NCBI RefSeq assembly: GCF_014725735.1
Contig: NZ_CP061368.1
Coordinates: 821,225-885,224, forward strand
DNA: 64,000 nt
Direction: 5' to 3'
DNA from: Wenzhouxiangella sp. AB-CW3
GTDB lineage: Bacteria > Pseudomonadota > Gammaproteobacteria > Xanthomonadales > Wenzhouxiangellaceae
Position 1 is the stretch's first letter; every line of letters starts with the position of its first letter. The notes under the pieces are model-generated. The model searched no databases and had not been told where the DNA came from. It saw only the letters and a program-made list of their open reading frames with translations. The position numbers and the translations under genes were made by a program. Below, piece after piece: positions 17,948 through 27,055 of the stretch.

Positions 17948-20900
17948 ATGAACGACACCACCAACAACAACGAAACACCCATCGACCAATTCATCACCCG
18001 CTGGCAAAACACCGGCGGCAAGGAACGCGCCAACTACCAGCTCTTCCTGACCGAACTCTGCCAACTCCTCGACCTGCCCGGCCCGCAGCCGGCCAGCGAC
18101 GACCCCGCCGAGGACGAATACGTCTTCGAACACCGCGTCGATATCCGCCATCCCGACGGCACCGAATCACGCGGCTACATCGACCTGTACAAGCGCGGCC
18201 ACTTCGTGCTCGAAGCCAAGCGCGTGACCGAAGACCACGCCTCCAGCCGCTGGGACAAGGCCATGCTGCGCGCCGCCGCCCAGGCCGACACCTACATCCG
18301 CGCCCTGCCCGCAGGCGAAGGCCGGCCGCCGTTTCTGCTCACCTGCGATGTCGGCAAGACCATCGAGGTCTACTCCGAATTCTCGCGCTCCGGCGGCACC
18401 TACGTGCCCTTCCCCGACGCCCGCAGCCACCGCATCCATCTCGAAGACCTGCAAGACGAGTCCGTCCGCGAGCGTCTCCGGCACATCTGGACCGACCCCG
18501 ACAGCCTCGATCCGTCCAAACGCGCCGCCCGCGTCACCCGCGAACTGTCCAGAACCCTGGCCACGCTCGCCCGCGCGCTGGAAAAGGACGGCTACCAGGT
18601 CGAACGCGTCGCCCACTTCATCAAGCGCTGCCTGTTCACCATGTTCTGCGAGGATGTCGGCCTGCTGCCCAGGGGCCAGTTCACCGCCCTGCTCGAGCGC
18701 CTGAAAAAATCCCCCGACAACTTCCCCCACGCCCTGCGCGACCTGTGGGAAACCATGAATACCGGCGGCTACAGCGGCGTGCTCAACGAACAGATCCTGC
18801 GCTTCAACGGCAGCCTGTTCACCGAGATCAACCCCATCCCGCTCAACGCCGAACAGATCCAGCTCCTCATCGACGCCGCCCGCCACGACTGGAGCGAAGT
18901 CGAACCGGCCATCTTCGGCACCCTGTTAGAGCGCGCGCTGGACCCCGAAGAACGCCACAAACTCGGCGCCCACTACACGCCGCGGGCCTACGTCGAACGA
19001 CTGGTCATGCCCACCGTCATCGACCCATTGCGAGACGAATGGAAAGACGTCCAGGCCGCCGCCGCCGCCCTGGAAGCACAGGACAAACATAAAAAAGCCG
19101 TCGAGGAAATCCGCAACTTCCACCGCAAACTCTGCGACATCCGAATACTCGACCCGGCCTGCGGCAGCGGCAACTTCCTCTACGTGACCCTCGAACACAT
19201 GAAACGCCTGGAAGGCGAAGTGCTCACCACCCTGGCCGACCTGGGCGAAGGCCAGAACCTGCTCGAAATGCAGGGCAACACCGTCGACCCCCACCAGTTC
19301 CTGGGGCTGGAAATCAACCCCCGCGCCGCCGCCATCGCCGAAATGGTCCTGTGGATCGGCTACCTGCAATGGCACTTCCGCACCCACGGCCACATCAACC
19401 CGCCCCAGCCCGTACTCAGAGCCTTCGAAAACATCGAATGCCGCGACGCCGTCCTCGCCTACGACCGCTGGGAATACAAGATGGACGAGGAAACCGGCCG
19501 CCCCGTCATGCGCTGGGACGGCAAGACCTACAAGAAAAGCCCCACCACCGGCGAGGATATCCCGGACGAGTCCGCGCAGGTGCCCGAGGAGGTTTACATC
19601 AATCCAAGAAAGGCCGAATGGCCCGAAACCGACTACGTCATCGGCAACCCGCCATTTATCGGCGCAGCCAGCATGCGCCGCGCCCTCGGCGACGGCTACG
19701 TCGACGCCCTCAGAAAGACCTGGAAAGAAGTCCCCGAATCATCCGATTTCGTCATCTACTGGTGGAACAAGGCCGCCGACCTGGCAAGAAACGGCAAGAT
19801 CAAACAATTCGGCCTCATCACCACCAACAGCCTCCGCCAAACCTTCAATCGCCGCATCATCGAGCGGCATATGAACGAGAAGAAGCCGCTGTCGCTGGTG
19901 TTTGCCATTCCCGATCATCCGTGGGTGGATGGGGCGGATGGTGCGGCGGTCAGAATCGCGATGACGGTAGGTGCTGGTGGTGAGTATCCAGGCGTGCTCG
20001 GCACACTGAATAATGAAACCAAGACCGATGACGAGACACGGCTTTTCGAAATTCGATGGCGCGTTGGAAAACTTCATGCAAACTTGACCGCGGGTGCAGA
20101 CCTTCCGTCAGCCATCGAGTTACAGGCAAACGGCGGGGTATCCTCAAGGGGTGTGCAATTGATTGGCCCAGGCTTCATCGTCGAACCGGATCAAGCCAGA
20201 AAGCTCGGACTTGGTGATATGGAAGGGGTTGAACGAATCATTCGTGAGTACAGAAATGGCCGCGACCTCACCAAGAATCCGAGGGGCGTCTTGGTCATTG
20301 ACCTTTTCCACTACACGTCCGAAGAGGCCAGAAAAGCCTATCCAGCCATTTATCAGTGGGTTCAAGAAAAGGTAAAGCCCGAGCGTGATCAGAACAACCG
20401 AAAGGGCTACAGGGAAAAGTGGTGGATCTTTGGCGAACCGCGGCGGGAGTGGCGCAAAGCGTCTGAAGGCCTCAGTCGATATATTGCAACGGTCGAAACC
20501 AGCAAACACCGATTTTTCCAGTTTCTCGACGAGTCTATCCTCCCGGACAACATGCTGGTGTGCATCGCGACGGACCAAGTATCACATTTGGGCATTTTGT
20601 CATCACGCCTTCACATGGAATGGGCATTGCGCATGGGCGGCACCCTTGAAGATCGCCCGCGCTACAACAAAACGCGCTGCTTCGAAACCTTTCCCTTCCC
20701 GGCCCCAGACGAAGCCACCGCCAACCGCATCGCCACCCTGGCCGAACAACTCGACACCCACCGCAAGCGCCAGCAGGAACAACACCCCGGCCTCACCATG
20801 ACCGGCATGTACAACGTCCTGGAAAAACTGCGCCGCGAAGAAGAATTGACGAAAAAGGAAAAGGAAATCCACGAACAAGGCCTGGTCTCCGTCCTTCGCG

Positions 20901-21424
20901 AACTCCACGACGACCTCGACCGCGCCGTCTTCCAGGCCTACGGCTGGGAAGACCTCGCCGACAAACTGGTAGGCCGTCCCGGTGCCACCACCCCCTGGCC
21001 CGAAAAACCCGAAGAGCAGCAAGAAGCCGAAGAAGAACTCCTCCAACGCCTCGTCGACCTCAACCACCAACGCGCCGCCGAAGAAGCCCAGGGCAAAATC
21101 CGCTGGCTGAGACCCGACTACCAGGCCCCCGAAGAAACCGCCACCCAGGCCGAACTCGCTACAGAACAGCCCAAAACTGCCGCGAAGCGGCATCCCGGAC
21201 CCGATCCGGGACCCAAATCAAAATTGCCCTGGCCAAAGTCCCTGCAAGCCCAAATCCGCGCCGTCCGCGACCAATTGGCCGCGGCTCCGATGGACCCCCA
21301 ATCCCTGGCCAGCCACTACAAGCGCAAACCGGAAAAGTCCGTCACCCAGGTCCTGGAAGCCCTGACCGAACTCGGGATGGTCAGACAGAGCGAAGACGGC
21401 GCCTTCAGGCTTCGCGAGAATTAA
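17948..21424 (+). CDS. MmeI-like type IIL restriction-modification enzyme (fused nuclease and N6-adenine methyltransferase)
   Basis: The 1158-residue protein has an N-terminal nuclease with D79-X9-E89-A-K91 ([15 protein letters not shown]), a helical connector, and a gamma-class adenine methyltransferase. Motif I is DPACGSGNF at 402 and motif IV NPPF is at 567. A target-recognition and C-terminal helical region follows. This order matches MmeI-family enzymes, which cut and methylate with one polypeptide, so no separate methylase is needed and none is adjacent. ATG 17948 is preferred over an upstream in-frame ATG at 17912. A REP-like palindrome is embedded in frame near residue 1082. The codon style in 19860-20650 is less GC-rich than the rest, consistent with an exchanged recognition domain. 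Confidence 0.88.
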   Translation: MNDTTNNNETPIDQFITRWQNTGGKERANYQLFLTELCQLLDLPGPQPASDDPAEDEYVFEHRVDIRHPDGTESRGYIDLYKRGHFVLEAKRVTEDHASSRWDKAMLRAAAQADTYIRALPAGEGRPPFLLTCDVGKTIEVYSEFSRSGGTYVPFPDARSHRIHLEDLQDESVRERLRHIWTDPDSLDPSKRAARVTRELSRTLATLARALEKDGYQVERVAHFIKRCLFTMFCEDVGLLPRGQFTALLERLKKSPDNFPHALRDLWETMNTGGYSGVLNEQILRFNGSLFTEINPIPLNAEQIQLLIDAARHDWSEVEPAIFGTLLERALDPEERHKLGAHYTPRAYVERLVMPTVIDPLRDEWKDVQAAAAALEAQDKHKKAVEEIRNFHRKLCDIRILDPACGSGNFLYVTLEHMKRLEGEVLTTLADLGEGQNLLEMQGNTVDPHQFLGLEINPRAAAIAEMVLWIGYLQWHFRTHGHINPPQPVLRAFENIECRDAVLAYDRWEYKMDEETGRPVMRWDGKTYKKSPTTGEDIPDESAQVPEEVYINPRKAEWPETDYVIGNPPFIGAASMRRALGDGYVDALRKTWKEVPESSDFVIYWWNKAADLARNGKIKQFGLITTNSLRQTFNRRIIERHMNEKKPLSLVFAIPDHPWVDGADGAAVRIAMTVGAGGEYPGVLGTLNNETKTDDETRLFEIRWRVGKLHANLTAGADLPSAIELQANGGVSSRGVQLIGPGFIVEPDQARKLGLGDMEGVERIIREYRNGRDLTKNPRGVLVIDLFHYTSEEARKAYPAIYQWVQEKVKPERDQNNRKGYREKWWIFGEPRREWRKASEGLSRYIATVETSKHRFFQFLDESILPDNMLVCIATDQVSHLGILSSRLHMEWALRMGGTLEDRPRYNKTRCFETFPFPAPDEATANRIATLAEQLDTHRKRQQEQHPGLTMTGMYNVLEKLRREEELTKKEKEIHEQGLVSVLRELHDDLDRAVFQAYGWEDLADKLVGRPGATTPWPEKPEEQQEAEEELLQRLVDLNHQRAAEEAQGKIRWLRPDYQAPEETATQAELATEQPKTAAKRHPGPDPGPKSKLPWPKSLQAQIRAVRDQLAAAPMDPQSLASHYKRKPEKSVTQVLEALTELGMVRQSEDGAFRLREN
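21191..21214. repeat. REP-like palindrome inside a coding sequence
   Basis: The imperfect palindrome CATCCCGGACCCGATCCGGG followed by ACCC matches the arm sequences of the intergenic REP hairpins. Here it is translated as HPGPDPGP in the hydrophilic linker between the recognition region and the C-terminal helical domain. The insertion keeps the reading frame. Confidence 0.6.
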
Positions 21425-21440
21425 TATGCGTCCACTTGAT

Positions 21441-21467
21441 TTGACAAAACTTAACCTATAGGTTAAA
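21441..21467 (+). promoter_or_regulatory. TAC promoter with 16-bp palindromic operator
   Basis: A consensus -35 box TTGACA is at 21441-21446. The perfect palindrome TTAACCTATAGGTTAA at 21451-21466 covers the spacer and the likely -10 region (TTAAAC or TAAACA near 21463). The first ATG of the toxin reading frame is 3 bp further on. A dyad overlapping the core promoter is what antitoxin autorepression needs. Confidence 0.7.
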
Positions 21468-21468
21468 C

Positions 21469-21878
21469 ATGCGGGTCCGGTCACTCAGTCAGCGCACCTG
21501 GACATTGATCGAGAAAGTCGACGCCGATGGCACCGGTCTGGTTTCCGGGTTCCTGATGAGCCTGGGCGCCAACAAACAGCGAGAGGCTGCTCGCATGACC
21601 GCACTGTTCGACCGGGTCGCCCGAAACGGCCCTCGCCAGGGCACGGCAAAATGCACAAGATCCAGGATGATATATGGGAACTGATTCAGGGATCGCTGAG
21701 AATTCTCTTCGCGCATGACGGGAATCGCTTGATTCTGTGTACCAGCGGCTTTGTGAAGAAAAGCCAGAAGACGCCGAAAAAAGAGATCAAACGCGCAGAG
21801 CGAATCCTCGCCGAGTTCCGAGAGGCTCGTGCCAGCAAGCAGCTCGAATGGGTCAAGGACAACCACAAGGACGGGTAA
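21469..21878 (+). pseudogene. HigB/RelE-like toxin of the TAC module, split by a -1 frameshift
   Basis: The first frame (21469-21684) encodes a HigB/Gp49-like N-terminus up to ARNGPRQGTAK. The second frame (from 21651) continues MHKIQDDIWELIQGSLRILFAHDGNRLIL...GFVKKSQKTPKKEIKRAERIL, the conserved core of the family. A -1 shift at the A-run GCAAAAT (21647-21652) joins them into about 136 residues. Either one A was lost, making a null toxin, or the run supports programmed slippage. The second frame alone, starting at its own ATG 21651, lacks the N-terminal half. The stop overlaps the antitoxin start (TAATG). Confidence 0.75.
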
Positions 21879-22291
21879 TGAGCCAGAAGCAATCCAATGT
21901 TCTCGACAAATTCCGCGAAACGCTCGACTACGAGCTCGCCAACGTGGAAATGGACTTCACCGATTCGCTTGAAGCGCTCATGCAGCGCCGTGGCGTCAAC
22001 AAGAGCGAACTGGCGCGGCGGATCGACACCAGCCCCGCCTACATCACCAAGATCCTCCGTGGCAGCAGCAATTTCACGCTGGAAACCATGGTCAAACTCG
22101 TGCGCGCCCTGGATGGCGAACTGCACCTGCGCGCCTGCGCAAAAGAGGACGACGCCCGCTGGTTCCACGCCATCAAATCGCGCCCGGCTCCCGCCAGCCC
22201 GGAAAACCTTCGACGCAACATCACCCATCGCACACAGTACCGCATATCCGGCACTTCGGAAAAAGACAATGAACTCGCCGCTACAGCTTGA
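21878..22291 (+). CDS. HigA-like antitoxin (XRE) with C-terminal extension, TAC type
   Basis: The 137-residue protein has an XRE helix-turn-helix at about residues 28-82 (LMQRRGVNKSELARRIDTS, YITKILRGSSNFTLETM). A tail of about 55 residues follows, with W95-F96 (ARWFHAIK) and a proline/arginine-rich end. In toxin-antitoxin-chaperone systems the antitoxin carries such a C-terminal chaperone-addiction segment. Assignment of the tail to that role is inference from the SecB-like gene that follows. The start overlaps the toxin stop (TAATG), and the gene overlaps the chaperone gene by 23 bp. It presumably represses the promoter at 21441-21467. Confidence 0.85.
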   Translation: MSQKQSNVLDKFRETLDYELANVEMDFTDSLEALMQRRGVNKSELARRIDTSPAYITKILRGSSNFTLETMVKLVRALDGELHLRACAKEDDARWFHAIKSRPAPASPENLRRNITHRTQYRISGTSEKDNELAATA

Positions 22292-22733
22292 GCACTACTT
22301 CTTCGAACGCATGCACTGCGTTGCCAATGCCGACATCTCGGCAGAAGAGATACAAGACTGGCACCGCGCCGATGACAGTCGATTCGGCTTGCGTGTAGAG
22401 CTCGGAACAAACCCCGACTCCGAGCATGAGTGGCAGGTCGCCGTCGATTTCTACACCAGCGCCGAATACGACAAGAAGTCACCCTACGAACTGCACTTCA
22501 AAGTAATCGGCTTCTTTCAGGTCGATGAAGCATTCGAACACGACAACCTGGAACGCCTGATCCGCGTCAACGGCTCCTCCGTCCTCTACTCCGCCATGCG
22601 CGAACTCGTCGCCCTGTTCACCTCCCGCGCCCCATGGGGCCCGGTGCAACTTCCCACCGTGAATTTCCGCCTGCTGTCCCCCGAAGACCTGGTTGGAACT
22701 CATGCCGTCGCCGAAAGGAAAGCAGATGACTGA
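22269..22733 (+). CDS. SecB-like chaperone of the TAC module
   Basis: The 154-residue protein resembles SecB-like TAC chaperones, here with the run ELHFKVIGFFQVDE, a helix ending in VLYSAMRELVALFTSR, and PWGPVQLPTVNF. In SecB the corresponding pattern is a beta-sheet, then a [25 protein letters not shown]-like end. In known TAC systems the chaperone folds and protects the antitoxin. The 23-bp overlap with the antitoxin gene supports tight co-expression. The first 50 residues are less typical. I am fairly confident of the family, less so of activity, because the toxin frame is broken. Confidence 0.8.
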   Translation: MNSPLQLEHYFFERMHCVANADISAEEIQDWHRADDSRFGLRVELGTNPDSEHEWQVAVDFYTSAEYDKKSPYELHFKVIGFFQVDEAFEHDNLERLIRVNGSSVLYSAMRELVALFTSRAPWGPVQLPTVNFRLLSPEDLVGTHAVAERKADD

Positions 22734-22791
22734 ACCGCGCCAGGCCGGCAACCCGTCGCAGACTCCCAACATGCTGTCTCGGAGTAAAAGC

Positions 22792-22838
22792 ATGTACCGC
22801 TACGAAATCATCATTTTCTGGAGCAACGAAGACGAAGT
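22792..22838 (+). pseudogene. HicB-family antitoxin N-terminus, truncated by IS21 element
   Basis: Behind GGAG and an ATG at 22792, the sequence MYRYEIIIFWSNEDEV matches the start of HicB-like antitoxins, whose next residues are normally FIAEVPELPGC. After 16 codons the left end of the IS21-family element begins. No continuation is visible beyond the right end at 25283, so the remainder was deleted with or after the insertion. No HicA gene is adjacent. Confidence 0.6.
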
Positions 22839-22898
22839 GTCAATGGCCATCTATTTTGACCCACTTTTGGCCATTTATTTTGACCCACCGTGTGTCGT

Positions 22899-23638
22899 CT
22901 AGCTCGTGGTTTTCTGTTTCAAGCGATAGCTCTCTCCTCCCAGCATGAAGATGTGTGAGTGGTGGATGACGCGGTCAATGATCGGTACCGCCACGGCGTC
23001 ATCGTGGAAGAAGGCTCCCCAGTTGCTGAAGTCCTTGTTGGTGGTCAGGATGATTGAGCGGTACTCATACAGGCTATTGATCAGCTGGAACAGGTTGTAG
23101 CGGGCTTGCCGGGTCATGGGCAGGTAGCCCAGCTCATCGATCACCAGCACATCGTACTTACCCAACTGTCTCAGCCGTTTTTTCAGTTCACCTTTCATCT
23201 CGGCCAGCTCCAGGTCTTCGACCAGCGCCAGTGCCGTGCGGAACAGCACCTTGTAGCCGGCTTCAATGGCCTTCAGAGCAATGCCGATGGCCAAGTGCGT
23301 TTTGCCCACCCGGGCGGACCGATGAACACCAGGTTTTGGCGCTCATCGATGAAGCCGAAGTCCAGCAGGGCGCTGACCTGACGCTTGGTGATGGTGGTCT
23401 GGTGGCGGTAGTCGAACGCTTCTAGCGGCTTGTGCGCCGGCAGCTGTGCCTGTTTCAGGTGCCGGTCGATGCGGCGGCGGGTGCGCTCGGCCAGCTCGTG
23501 CTCGGCGATCTGCCGGGCAAGCTCCAGATAGGACAGCTCGTTGGCTTCGGCTTGGGCCAGCAGCTCACCCAGGTGCCCGGCGGTGGCGCTCAGGCGCAGG
23601 CTGCGGTACTGGGACTGGGTCTGTTCAAGCCGACTCAT
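22899..23638 (-). pseudogene. istB: IS21 IstB ATPase, frameshifted at the Walker A motif
   Basis: The helper ATPase of IS21 transposition is present over its whole length of about 246 residues. Its helical N-terminus is in one frame up to FIGPPG, and then GKTHLAIGIALKAIEAG...VIDELGYLPM continues in another. The break lies near 23307-23310, where one G of the expected GGGG in the P-loop GPPGVGKT is missing. That destroys the ATP-binding loop. A base-calling error is possible. It overlaps istA by 14 bp. Confidence 0.88.
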
Positions 23639-25151
23639 GGGTCACCTCCTGGCCACTGGAGCGGCCAACCTGAGCATAGGCTTGCAGGGCCGAGACAGGC
23701 ATTCGGTCCTCATGATCAGGCGTTGTGTTGGTATCGGGGGCTCGCCCGCGGTCTCGAGCTTGCTGCCACGCCTCCAGGTAGCGTTGCACGGTGCTGGCGG
23801 TCAACCGGGGCTGCTGAGTCAGTGTCTGCAGCAGTTCGGCGTCGACGGGTCCATGCCGGTTGAGCAGATCACGCAGGCCTGCCAGTTGGTCCTTGTAGAT
23901 CCTCGGCGAGGTCACCTTGAGCAGGTGGCACAGCGTCTCGCCCTGACCGTCGGGCAGCTGTTGGCAGATGGCCGCTTCCAGATCCGCGATGCGCTGGGCC
24001 GGATCCCGGTAGTGGTGGTTGTTCTTGATCGTGCGGCCTTTCTCCAGACACAGCACGTGCTCAGCAATGTGCTCGCCGCTCTCCAGGTCATGGATATGCA
24101 GGTGCCCCTCCTGTTCAGAGACACCCACCTGGGCCCGCTGCCAGCGCAGGGGCACTGAGTACTTGTTGGCTTTCCACGAGATCAGCCCGGTTTTGTCGGC
24201 CCGGCGGGTCTCGTGGTCAGGGCGAGCCTGAAGCAGGCTTTGCGCCACAATGTAGGGACGCAGGTGTGCGCGCTCGTCGGCCTCGAAGTGGGCCCGCGGC
24301 TGGCGACCGGTGGCGCCGTGCTTGCGAACATTGGCCACGGCCTCCAACCAGCCTTGCAGGTGCTGGCACAGCGCCGTCTCGCTCTCGAAGCACTCCCCGT
24401 AAAGGGCGTCCTGCTTGACGTACTTGACCCCGGCCTCCACCTTGCCCTTGCTCTCGGGATCATAGCCCTCGCAGGCATGGATCCGGTAACCGGCAGTCGT
24501 GGCGTACTGGTGAAAGCGTTGATTGAGCGTCAGCTCTCGGTACCGCTCGTGGATCACCACGAGCTTGGTCTGATCGTATACACACTCCTCAGGCACACCA
24601 CCAAAGTAGCGGAAGGCTTCGTCGTGAAGCTGGATGAACGCCTCGGTGTCCAGAGGCTGGAATCGCACCCCCACGTACATCAGCCGTGAACAGGCCAGAA
24701 CGAAGACCACGAAGTAGACCACCCGCTCCACCCCTGCGATCATCACTCCGCGCAGCTCGCCGGGGTCAACCTGGCACTGAACGCCGGGTACGGCGTCAAC
24801 CACCGGCTCGTAATAACGAGTCTGGCCGTTGGCGATTTGCTCCTTGAGCGCTCGCACGTAGCGGCGCAGGCTACGCTCAGAGGCTGGCAACTCGCCCACT
24901 TTCTCACGAAGTCGCCGAGCCAGCTTGATGGCGCTCAGCCGGGGATACGTCTTGAGCTGATGGATGAGGAAATCTCGATACTCGTCCAGACGCTTGCTAC
25001 GCGAGGGATCCTCCTGGGCCTGGCTGATCGCCATCTCGTTCAGTCTCAGGTACTTGCGAACCGTGTTACGGGCAATGCCCAGTTCCCGGCTGATCGCCCG
25101 GACCGATAGGCCCCGCCCCTGATCGTGTAATGCTTTGATTTTGTGAATCAC
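23625..25151 (-). CDS. istA: IS21 IstA transposase
   Basis: I chose GTG 25151 (VIHKIKALHDQGRG), which has GGAG upstream; a longer in-frame version reaches into the terminal repeats. The 508-residue protein has an N-terminal helix-turn-helix (LSVRAISRELGIARNTVRKYL) and an rve-type DDE core. Triad candidates are D in QCQVDPGE, D in CVYDQTK and E in ESKGKVEAGVKYVK. The C-terminal beta domain (KANKYSVPLRW) follows. The frame is intact. It makes the DNA breaks and joins, with IstB as regulator. Confidence 0.92.
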   Translation of the reverse strand: MIHKIKALHDQGRGLSVRAISRELGIARNTVRKYLRLNEMAISQAQEDPSRSKRLDEYRDFLIHQLKTYPRLSAIKLARRLREKVGELPASERSLRRYVRALKEQIANGQTRYYEPVVDAVPGVQCQVDPGELRGVMIAGVERVVYFVVFVLACSRLMYVGVRFQPLDTEAFIQLHDEAFRYFGGVPEECVYDQTKLVVIHERYRELTLNQRFHQYATTAGYRIHACEGYDPESKGKVEAGVKYVKQDALYGECFESETALCQHLQGWLEAVANVRKHGATGRQPRAHFEADERAHLRPYIVAQSLLQARPDHETRRADKTGLISWKANKYSVPLRWQRAQVGVSEQEGHLHIHDLESGEHIAEHVLCLEKGRTIKNNHHYRDPAQRIADLEAAICQQLPDGQGETLCHLLKVTSPRIYKDQLAGLRDLLNRHGPVDAELLQTLTQQPRLTASTVQRYLEAWQQARDRGRAPDTNTTPDHEDRMPVSALQAYAQVGRSSGQEVTHESA

Positions 25152-25352
25152 AACCCACTCCTTCAATGATCTGTCCCGGCTTATTTGTCTGGCACGGGAC
25201 GCTACAGTGTTTTGTGGCCAAAGCCACCCGGGGTGGGTCAAAATTGTTGGCCAATAGTGGGTCAGTTTAGTTGGCCATTAACAGTCGGCCGCAACGAAAA
25301 TGGTTGCTCCGAATGGGAATCTCCCGAATTCAGATCCGTGAGCTGGAATGAC

Positions 25353-26375
25353 CTAATAGGCAGTCTCGGTTGTCTCGTCCCCACAAAACCATGGATGCTC
25401 GGTGGTCAGGCGCCAACCGGGTTGCGGGTCAACCTCGTCCAAGTCTTCCTCGACCGTTTGCGTGACAACCGCATGAGCGGTATCTTCTGATAGTTCAGAA
25501 ACTGTCAGCCAATGAGATATGTATTCGGGTGAATAGACGTAAAACCGCATGCCGGGGAACAGTCCATTCTGCTGGCCTACGTCCAGATCAACTGTCACTT
25601 CCTTAATATTCCATCCCAGGCTGTTTGTCCATTCTTTAACTGAAACCACGTCTGTGATGGTGGCGTCAATCGGATCCTCTAGCAAGTATGCTGCGAATTC
25701 TTCCGGGAGAATTGGGTACCCGGAAGCTTTGAGCTCGTGATCTCCTCTTCGAAGCAAATGTCCGCCACGAGAACCTTGCCGTGTTTCGAGGCAGGCATTG
25801 ACGTCATTTGCGAATTCACCCATCTCGTCGGGTGGAACCAGATACCTTCGGTCGCCCCATTCAATGGGAATCAGCGCTTCCGCCAAGCCCTGGAACCCCT
25901 CCCTCTCATTGGGGTGCTTGAAATCAAGGTGGATAGTTTTTCCGTCAAATCCAATCGTTCCATGGTTGATGTCGTAGAGGCCCAGGCAGCCGTGCCACTC
26001 AAAAACAAACCCGGACTCAGGTGCGAGCCACAGATAAATGTTGACTGCCGTGCCATCGCCTGCGTAATACTCTCCGGCCCACGGATGATCAGCCAGTTGC
26101 TCGATCTCGCGTTTGATCTTCTTGCGCCTTTCCGCGACGTGCTGGGCGGTCTCTTCTGAAAACTTCTCCGAGTCTGGATCGCCGGCATGGGCGCTGGCTT
26201 CGATCATCAATAGGGTGGAAAACACGAGCGTGATGCCAACGGCAATAGACCAGAACGCCATTCCCTTCCGTTGAGCGGGGCTGACCGCCAGTTGCTTCTG
26301 CCGCGCAGTCCTCATGGGAATCAGGCACGCCCACTCGCCCGAATCGATTCGCTTGAGAATGGATAATTTCGCCAT
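25353..26375 (-). CDS. Membrane-anchored protein of unknown function
   Basis: I chose ATG 26375 because GGGAGG lies 5 bp upstream. The 340-residue product has a basic N-terminus, one hydrophobic segment at about 40-62 (MAFWSIAVGITLVFSTLLMIEASA), and a long extracytoplasmic part. A charged helix (AERRKKIKREIEQL) is followed by WAGEYYAGDGTAVNIYLWLAPESGFVFEWHGCLG, a beta-rich region with the flavour of lipocalin- or heme-binding-like sheets. A second beta region is near 250-330. I do not recognise the family. Its low GC relative to neighbours and place beside IS21 and TA genes suggest acquired DNA. Confidence 0.7.
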   Translation of the reverse strand: MAKLSILKRIDSGEWACLIPMRTARQKQLAVSPAQRKGMAFWSIAVGITLVFSTLLMIEASAHAGDPDSEKFSEETAQHVAERRKKIKREIEQLADHPWAGEYYAGDGTAVNIYLWLAPESGFVFEWHGCLGLYDINHGTIGFDGKTIHLDFKHPNEREGFQGLAEALIPIEWGDRRYLVPPDEMGEFANDVNACLETRQGSRGGHLLRRGDHELKASGYPILPEEFAAYLLEDPIDATITDVVSVKEWTNSLGWNIKEVTVDLDVGQQNGLFPGMRFYVYSPEYISHWLTVSELSEDTAHAVVTQTVEEDLDEVDPQPGWRLTTEHPWFCGDETTETAY

Positions 26376-26473
26376 GCTGCCTCCCTTTCCGCCCCGTCCC
26401 CAGGGCATGCTCATACGCCAGGTGGCCCCTTTTGTAACGCGTGGGGGTGGGGGAATGCAAATTCGGGAAAGCG

Positions 26474-26508
26474 TTCAGGTTTCAGGTTTCAGGTTTCAGG
26501 TTTCAGGG
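26474..26508. repeat. Heptamer array (TTCAGGT)5
   Basis: Five copies of a 7-bp unit TTCAGGT (last one TTCAGGG) run without interruption. They abut a dispersed sequence GGGGATTGTCGTTT that also follows the heptamers at 34374-34401. Confidence 0.9.
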
Positions 26509-26543
26509 GGATTGTCGTTTTGTCATCTCCTTGACTGCCGGCT

Positions 26544-26579
26544 CAACCCCGATCTACGGTGGCTTCAGTGGTTTGTTGA
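26544..26579. repeat. Dispersed element half-copy (ACCCCGATCTACGG...)
   Basis: CCCCGATCTACGGTGGCTTC followed by AGTGGTTTGTTGATCAG matches 37414-37452. It is the 3' part of the GC hairpin element found at 27195, 35504, 37403 and 58500. It ends against the stop codon of the antitoxin gene. Confidence 0.6.
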
Positions 26580-26924
26580 TCAGGCCGCTTCTTCGTCGTT
26601 GGTTCTTGGCTCATGCAGGGACTTGAGCCGGATTTTCTTATGGCCCGGAAATTCCACGTTCAGCTCGAGGCGACCACCCAGAGCCTGAACATAGTCATCC
26701 AGAGTGCTGAGCAACATGTCCGTCCTGCGCTCCAGGCGTGAGACGGTGTCCTGGCCAACGTTGAGCCGCTCGGCCAACGCTGTTTGGGTCATGTCGAGCG
26801 CCTTGCGAAGTTCGCGCAAGGTCAGTTCCTGATCGATCAGCTCAGCGGCACGGAACTCAATACGCTTGCGTCGATCGGCAGGCAATGAATTCAACTTGTC
26901 GGTCAATGTACGTGCCATGGTCAT
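26580..26924 (-). CDS. XRE-family antitoxin (HigA-like)
   Basis: The 114-residue protein has a helix-turn-helix at about 36-90 (LRELRKALDMTQTALAERLNVGQDTVSRLERRTDM) and a C-terminal strand GRLELNVEFPGHK, the usual pattern of antitoxins paired with HigB/RelE-type toxins. It starts ATG 26924, overlapping the toxin remnant stop by ATGA; a second ATG two codons later is possible. It is intact although its toxin has lost the core, so it now probably only represses its own promoter at 27056-27084. Confidence 0.85.
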   Translation of the reverse strand: MTMARTLTDKLNSLPADRRKRIEFRAAELIDQELTLRELRKALDMTQTALAERLNVGQDTVSRLERRTDMLLSTLDDYVQALGGRLELNVEFPGHKKIRLKSLHEPRTNDEEAA

Positions 26925-27049
26925 TTCTCTCTGTTCAGGTGCTTGTCAAATCGATCTTTCGCTCTTGCCAGAATTTCGTCCTGAACGATCTTGGGCAACT
27001 CGTCGAACTCAGGATCGAATTCGTCGGCAAACCTGACTTCCCACTGCAT
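26921..27049 (-). pseudogene. HigB/RelE-type toxin with internal in-frame deletion
   Basis: Only 42 residues remain. The N-terminal 26 (MQWEVRFADEFDPEFDELPK, then IVQDEIL) match the start of this toxin family. The last 14 (RAKDRFDKHLNREK) match the normal C-terminal helix of the KADRRFDAHL type. The roughly 70 residues between them, with the RNA-binding sheet, are missing while the frame and the ATGA overlap with the antitoxin are kept. The product cannot be a working toxin. Confidence 0.7.
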
Positions 27050-27055
27050 GGCGCA

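Larger units (their letters stand above)
22838..25283 (-). mobile_element. IS21-family insertion sequence, 2446 bp
   Basis: The ends begin TGTCAATGGCCA (left) and TGTTAATGGCCA (right, inverted), and both have the IS21 pattern of internally repeated TGGCCA...TGACCCAC blocks. The left end has two blocks spaced about 22 bp apart, as does the right. Inside are istA and istB on the minus strand with the usual overlap. I find no target duplication, which suggests rearrangement at the right flank. The element cuts a HicB-like gene. IstB carries a frameshift, so the element may be defective. Confidence 0.9.

Noticed and set aside
22838-25283. A larger composite transposon carrying the TAC module
   Set aside because: Only one IS21 copy is visible, and no second copy lies left of the TAC module.
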